Assembly: GCF_022698165.1 (NCBI RefSeq)
Contig: NZ_JALDAY010000001.1
Span: 186,001 to 250,000 of the forward strand
Reading direction: 5' to 3'
Source of the DNA: Streptomyces cylindrosporus
Lineage (GTDB): Bacteria > Actinomycetota > Actinomycetes > Streptomycetales > Streptomycetaceae
DNA: 64,000 bases
Part shown: positions 60,188 through 64,000 of the stretch, one piece after another
How the letters are laid out: each line of letters begins with the position of its first letter
How positions within the stretch are numbered: the stretch's first letter is position 1
Notes under the pieces: generated by a model
Told to the model about the DNA's origin: nothing
Database searches by the model: none
Seen by the model: the letters and a program-made list of their open reading frames with translations, nothing else
Made by a program: the position numbers and the translations under genes

Positions 60188-61390
60188 TCATAGTCCAGCG
60201 GCCTTTTTCACGTTGCGTGCGGCGTTGACGTCCCGGTCGTGGACCGTGCCACATGCGGGACAGGTCCACTCGCGTACGTCGAGGGGTTTGGGTCCGTTGT
60301 GGTGGCCGCACATGGAGCACACTTGGCTGGTGGGCTCGTACCGGCCGATCTGGATCAGGGTGCGGCCGTACCGCTTGGCCTTGTATTTCAACATGTCGAT
60401 GAACTGGGCCCAGCCAGTGTCGTGCACGGACTTGGCCATCTTGCTGCGCGCCAGCGCTCTCACCGGCAGGTCCTCGATGGCGATCGCTTGGTTCTCACGG
60501 ATCACCTTCGTGGACAGCTGATGGCAGAACTCCCGACGTGCGTCGGCCACCTGCGCGTGCACGCGGGCGATCTTGACCCTGGCCTTCTCGCGGTTGTTGG
60601 ATCCCTTCTGCTTGCGGGCCAGCTCGCGCTGGACCTTCTTCAGCTTCTTCTCCGCGCGCCGCAGAAACCGTGGTGAGTCGATCTTCGTGCCGTCGGATAG
60701 CACGGCGAAGTGGGCAAGGCCCAGGTCGATGCCGACGGACTGGTCCGTCTCGGACATGCGCTCCGTGTCGGCGTGCGGGTCAGTGTCGATGACGAAGGAT
60801 GCGAAGAAGCGCCCGGCCGCGTCTTTGACGACGGTGACCGAAGAGGGCTCGGTGGGCAGGGTGCGCGACCATCGCACCTTCACCTCGCCGATCTTGGGCA
60901 GGTTCAGCTTGCCGCAGGCGGTGAGCGACCAGCGGGCATTGGCCGTGAAGCGGATCGCTTGCCGGCGATCCTTGCGGGACTTCATGCGCGGCTCGCCCAC
61001 CCGCGCCCCTTGGCGCTCGCCCCTCAGCGACGCGAAGAAGTTGGTGTAGGCGCGTTCGCAGTCGCGCAGCGCCTGCTGCAGCACCACCGCCGACACCTGA
61101 CCCAGCCAGGCCCGCTCGGCACGCCGCTTGGCCTCGGTGATCAACAGACGGGACAACAGGCCCAGCTTCGGGTACGGAAGGCCTTGGACGTGCGCCTCTC
61201 GGCGGGCGCGCACGGCGTCGTTGTAGACCACCCGGGCGCAGCCGAACGCCCGCCCCAGCGCGGCCTGTTGCCCGGCGGTGGGGTAGAGACGGAAGGCGTA
61301 CCGCAGTTGCACACGGGGCACGCTACGCGCGTCCGGCCCGGCGCATCCTCGCTTGTCTCCTTTTGATCGCCAACGCCTCCTTACGGTCAT
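60188..61390 (-). CDS. tnpB: TnpB RNA-guided nuclease (IS200/IS605 OrfB)
   Basis: 400 aa at most; homologues usually begin near VQLRYAFRLYPTAGQ, so GTG 61312 is an alternative start. The N-terminal helical/WED part is followed by a RuvC-like nuclease: VGIDLGLAHFAVLSDG (first Asp), AIEDLPV (Glu) and the final DRDVNAARNV (last Asp). A zinc ribbon CSMCG..CPACG lies between the last two motifs. All key residues are present, so the protein looks active. TnpB cuts DNA next to a short TAM under reRNA guidance and helps retain the element. It stands alone, without tnpA. Confidence 0.92.
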   Translation of the reverse strand: MTVRRRWRSKGDKRGCAGPDARSVPRVQLRYAFRLYPTAGQQAALGRAFGCARVVYNDAVRARREAHVQGLPYPKLGLLSRLLITEAKRRAERAWLGQVSAVVLQQALRDCERAYTNFFASLRGERQGARVGEPRMKSRKDRRQAIRFTANARWSLTACGKLNLPKIGEVKVRWSRTLPTEPSSVTVVKDAAGRFFASFVIDTDPHADTERMSETDQSVGIDLGLAHFAVLSDGTKIDSPRFLRRAEKKLKKVQRELARKQKGSNNREKARVKIARVHAQVADARREFCHQLSTKVIRENQAIAIEDLPVRALARSKMAKSVHDTGWAQFIDMLKYKAKRYGRTLIQIGRYEPTSQVCSMCGHHNGPKPLDVREWTCPACGTVHDRDVNAARNVKKAAGL

Positions 61391-61907
61391 GTATTGCAGG
61401 TTGAGTGATCCGACGGCACCCGTGAGTGATCAGCGACCGTCCCTTGTGGGGATGGCCCGCATCCCGGGCGGCCCTCGGTGGCTTACCCCGGCTCCGCCGT
61501 CCCGCTGACCAGGCCCTTAGCCCCCGGTCTTCCCGATGCGATTGCCTGCCCCGCGGGCCCGTCGCCGTGCCGCTCCACGCCACGAAGCCGGAGAGACGTG
61601 GGCGCGAACCTTGCCGCGACGGCGCACGGGAGGGCGAAGCGGGGACTCAGTTGGGGAGGGAAGTGGGACTGTAGCCCTCCGAGGCTGTCGCGAGATGCGG
61701 CGGGGTTCGACCACAAGACGGCACGGGTGTGTAAAGAGACCCTGGGTGACAGGGACGCCGAGCTGCCGACGGCCTGGCTGCGGTACTCGGCAGACCGGCT
61801 GTTGTCGCGGGCGCAGAGAGCCGAAACTGGTGCGGCAGTCGCAGACCACTCAGGGCACGGCCCGGTTGGATTGATGTGGAGGACGGTTGACCCCAGGATA
61901 TGTCCCT
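61391..61907. other. 517-base gap, no gene recognised
   Basis: Contains the left end of the TnpB element (not located precisely) and then sequence with no supported gene. A short open stretch around 61700-61850 reads TARVCKETLGDRDAELPTAW but matches no family I know. A small palindromic CCCTAGGG-like word (CCCTCTAGGGAC) lies near 61905. Nothing else was seen. Confidence 0.4.
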
Positions 61908-62702
61908 CTAGGGACTGACTCCTGCGCACTCTTCTTGGGGAGCATTTTTGCTTTCACGGAGAACGTCAGAAATGTCGCTAAGAACCTCCTGATGGGTATT
62001 GTGCAGGATGCTCCCCGGCTCGATTCCGAGCTCTTTTACGAGATGGCGTCGTATATCACGGAAAACGGTCAACGCGTCACCGCGTCTGCCTGATCTGTGA
62101 AGTGCTGTCATGAGTAGACTCGCAGCGCGTTCACGGAGAGGATGTTCGATGACAAGAGAGGTCAGATCTCTGATCGCGTCGTGTACTCGACCAGCTTCAA
62201 GGACAGCCGTGGCGTGCTCCTCGAGTGCGGAGAGCCGTTCCTCCTCCATGTAGACACCGGCCGTTGATGTCAGCCACTGGCCCGCCACGCCCGAGAGCGG
62301 CGGGCCGTGCCACAAGTCGAGTGCCTTGCCCAGCAATTCGCCCGCTCGCACGGCATCGGACTTCTGGGCCATGTCGACCAGATGTCGAAAGCGATGAAGA
62401 TCCACCTGCTCTTTGTCTGCACGCAGTGAATACCCTTGCAGGTGAGTGGATATCTCGTTTTCAGGGAAATCCTTCAAGATGCGCCTGAGTTTGGATACGT
62501 ATCCTTGTACGGCGTTACGGGCAGAATTCGGTGGCTCCTCTCCCCATAGTGCACGCACTATGCTATCTATTGGGACGACTTGATTGGAATTCAGCAGCAG
62601 CGTCGACAGGACGCTGCGCTGTTGCGGGGTCGTGTGCCCCAGCGGCTGGCCCTCGTGCCAGATCCCCACAGGTCCAAGAAGTCGGAATTCTACCCGATTC
62701 AC
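61908..62702 (-). CDS. SARP/AfsR-family transcriptional activator
   Basis: 264 aa from GTG 62702, with a G6 run six bases upstream; the open frame extends ten codons further. The N-terminal OmpR-like winged helix shows FRLLGPVGIWHEGQPL, QQRSVLSTLLLNSNQVV and ALWGEEPPNSARNAVQGYVSKLRRIL. The C-terminal bacterial transcriptional activation domain starts at DKEQVDLHRFRHLVDMA and ends RDIRRHLVKELGIEPGSIL. SARPs activate antibiotic gene clusters by binding heptameric direct repeats. No biosynthetic cluster adjoins it here, so it is an orphan. G+C is lower than in neighbours, indicating transfer. Confidence 0.92.
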   Translation of the reverse strand: MNRVEFRLLGPVGIWHEGQPLGHTTPQQRSVLSTLLLNSNQVVPIDSIVRALWGEEPPNSARNAVQGYVSKLRRILKDFPENEISTHLQGYSLRADKEQVDLHRFRHLVDMAQKSDAVRAGELLGKALDLWHGPPLSGVAGQWLTSTAGVYMEEERLSALEEHATAVLEAGRVHDAIRDLTSLVIEHPLRERAASLLMTALHRSGRRGDALTVFRDIRRHLVKELGIEPGSILHNTHQEVLSDISDVLRESKNAPQEECAGVSP

Positions 62703-63206
62703 TCGAGCCCCCCTCAGATGTAGCTCGCCCACCCCAGCGATACCACCAATTTACCTTAACAATACCCTCTGTCCTGCCTCGATTTTCTCAAAGTCACCCT
62801 TTCGTGGCGATCTGTCGGGTTTTCCTGTGTGGAACCTGTCAGTGCGCAATCGGGCGGGTTGAATGTTCTGTTTCGGTGTCGGGCCGTCGGCTTCGACTGC
62901 TTTGCGGCGTTGGCGGAGTGGTGCCGGTCTGCTTCTCGAAGGTGGGTTTGCCGACCGCCGCCCAGGTGTTGCCAGGTGGCATCGCGATCGCCCGCTGTAG
63001 CTGTCGGCACGCCATGCCCGGTCGGGGAAGTAGCCGCCCCTGGACGCCGCTGGGGAACTCACGGTCTGTTTCAGCGCACTTTCAGCGCGTTTTCAGCGGC
63101 CAAGTCGAACATGCTCTCGCATTCAGGTGCTGCGGAGTCGACCGGCGGGGTCCACCGGGACGGCCGTAGCCCAGTGGCTCTACTGGACGAACGGATCGCA
63201 ACGACT
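62703..63206. promoter_or_regulatory. 504-base gap between SARP and protease genes
   Basis: A divergent promoter region. AT-rich sequence (62740-62800, with ACCTTAACAATACC) lies just upstream of the SARP gene and probably includes its promoter. No protein, tRNA or repeat is supported in the rest. The area 62880-63060 has weak coding-like bias on the minus strand, with no family recognised. Confidence 0.4.
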
Positions 63207-64000
63207 ATGAGACTCCGCTCCCTTCTTGCGACTGTGGCTGTGGCCGCGTCCTTGGCCGTCGCCAGCTCGACAGCTCTGGTATCGCCGGCTGTTGCTGCCG
63301 AACTGGCGGATGACGGAGAGGTTCTGGCACTCCCTCAGGCTTCGGGAGACGACAGTGAATCGCCTGCCGTCGTCAACGGCGAAGCCGCTACGTCGGCCAG
63401 TGGTATGGGCGCGCTGCTCCTGGATGGTGAGTTCCGCTGTTCCGCCTCCTTGGTCGCTGCCGAATGGGTGCTGACCGCGAAGCACTGCGTCCTCGACATC
63501 GAGGGCGACGGGGCGAAGTTGTCGCCAGACCGGTTGTCGGTCCGGGTCAAGAGCCTCGACCGCACGAGCGGTGGCGGCGTGGTGAACGTCGAATACACCA
63601 AGGTGCGAACCAGCCACGACATTGCGCTCCTGCACCTCACCCGCTCGGCCAACGCCGAGTACGTGCGTCTACCGACAAAGAACCCGGCCGTGGGGACCAC
63701 CAACTACATCTTCGGGTGGGGCTCGACCAACGGCTACAGCGGCGCGTCCACCTACCTCAAGCGCGCGACGGTCGAGGTCACCGACACCGACGCCGTGGAC
63801 TACTACGGCGGTCAGGCCATCCGTAGCTACAAGATCAACGGTTACGCCTGCTACGGAGACTCCGGCGGCCCGCAGTTCAAGCTCGTCGACGGCCTGCGCT
63901 ACCAGGTCGGCGTGCTGTCCACGGTCACCAGCAGTGGCGGTGTCTGCCAGGGCTACCAGACCTACGCGAGTGTGCCGGCCAGCCTCGACTGGATCAACGA
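63207..64000 (+). CDS. Secreted trypsin-like serine protease (S1), 3' end beyond window
   Basis: The frame is open from ATG 63207 to the window edge (264 codons seen). A signal peptide (about 1-31: LLATVAVAASLAVASSTALV then SPAVAA) and a short propeptide (32-55) precede the chymotrypsin-fold domain, which begins VVNGEAATS. The catalytic triad is His93 (TAKHC), Asp138 (HDIALLHL) and Ser219 (GDSGGP). Cysteines at 78/94 and 215/247 fit the usual disulfides. The sequence reaches PASLDWIN, near the end of the domain, so only the last helix or a C-terminal extension is missing. It is an extracellular digestive-type protease, possibly regulated during development. Confidence 0.93.
   Translation, partial: MRLRSLLATVAVAASLAVASSTALVSPAVAAELADDGEVLALPQASGDDSESPAVVNGEAATSASGMGALLLDGEFRCSASLVAAEWVLTAKHCVLDIEGDGAKLSPDRLSVRVKSLDRTSGGGVVNVEYTKVRTSHDIALLHLTRSANAEYVRLPTKNPAVGTTNYIFGWGSTNGYSGASTYLKRATVEVTDTDAVDYYGGQAIRSYKINGYACYGDSGGPQFKLVDGLRYQVGVLSTVTSSGGVCQGYQTYASVPASLDWIN

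Larger units (their letters stand above)
60003..61390 (-). mobile_element. IS200/IS605-group element with tnpB only
   Basis: On the minus strand the element ends in TCAA (60003-60006), the right-end tetranucleotide known for IS608. It is preceded by an imperfect hairpin TCCTC-T-GGGG-AA-CCCC-GAGGA (60012-60032), as expected for the TnpA-recognised right end. The tnpB gene lies inside. No tnpA gene is present in either orientation, so it would need a transposase in trans. The left end lies somewhere beyond 61390 and was not pinned down. Confidence 0.65.

Noticed and set aside
62756..63062. Minus-strand ORFs between the SARP and protease genes
   Set aside because: Two overlapping short frames with no motif; could be a remnant but nothing supports a gene.
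1..64000. tRNA, rRNA or other structural RNA genes
   Set aside because: Looked for tRNA-like cloverleaf and CCA ends in the intergenic regions; none found by eye. A covariance-model search would decide.

Overview
This 64 kb window is a Streptomyces-type actinobacterial chromosome segment. Most of it is very G+C rich with GTG/ATG starts. It carries a recognisable conserved core: a DUF2344 (radical-SAM-linked) protein, ribonuclease E/G with a huge acidic and lysine-rich extension, ribosomal proteins L21 and L27, and the GTPase Obg. The order rne - rplU - rpmA - obg is the usual Streptomyces arrangement, but here about 23 kb of surface-polymer and secreted-toxin genes sits between rne and rplU.

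Region 1 (1-6.1 kb) is clearly lower in G+C; single 60-base lines counted by hand give roughly 47-55 %, against about 70 % in core genes. It holds five genes in two facing operons: a deoxynucleotide-kinase-like protein, an adenylosuccinate-synthetase-like protein (PurA/PurZ superfamily), a HemW-like radical SAM enzyme, a two-part protein with a purine nucleoside phosphorylase/nucleosidase domain at its C end, and an HD-domain nucleotidase. This looks like a self-contained purine (deoxy)nucleotide module acquired by transfer. It could be a nucleoside natural-product route, a modified-nucleotide route or a nucleotide-based defence system, and it is my main candidate for an undescribed system.

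Region 2 (6.1-15.7 kb) is an accessory junkyard. It has two dead IS5-group transposases, the tail of a TerD gene, a duplicated cassette (a 30-aa micro-ORF, a 62/63-aa ORF and a Pro-rich membrane protein, one copy broken by a frameshift), a membrane-anchored NTPase with near-identical 96-bp repeats, and an apparently intact IS5-family transposase. A third micro-ORF with the same core motif lies at 14.77 kb.

Region 3 (15.7-24.2 kb) has a collagen-like secreted protein, a GT2 glycosyltransferase, a membrane protein with a repeated xPVG motif, the DUF2344 protein and RNase E/G.

Region 4 (24.6-33.8 kb) is a tight operon of DegT aminotransferase, Gfo/Idh dehydrogenase, GT4, GT2 and UDP-sugar dehydrogenase, followed by a polytopic membrane protein and a left-handed beta-helix acyltransferase. 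The enzyme set fits synthesis of a 2,3-diacetamido-uronic-acid nucleotide sugar and its assembly into a wall glycopolymer.

Region 5 (34-47.2 kb) is secreted: an FG-GAP protein, a LamG protein and a 2301-aa RHS/YD-repeat toxin ending in a Hint protease and a deaminase-like toxin, followed by a probable immunity gene.

Region 6 (47.2-59.5 kb) runs rplU-rpmA-obg, a second FG-GAP protein, a Tat-exported PhoD-type phosphatase, a sulfotransferase-like protein, a bifunctional CDP-ribitol enzyme, a TagF-like polymerase and another GT2, i.e. teichoic-acid type wall chemistry.

Region 7 (59.5-64 kb) holds a gene truncated by a TnpB-only IS200/IS605 element, an orphan SARP regulator and a secreted trypsin-like protease cut by the window end.
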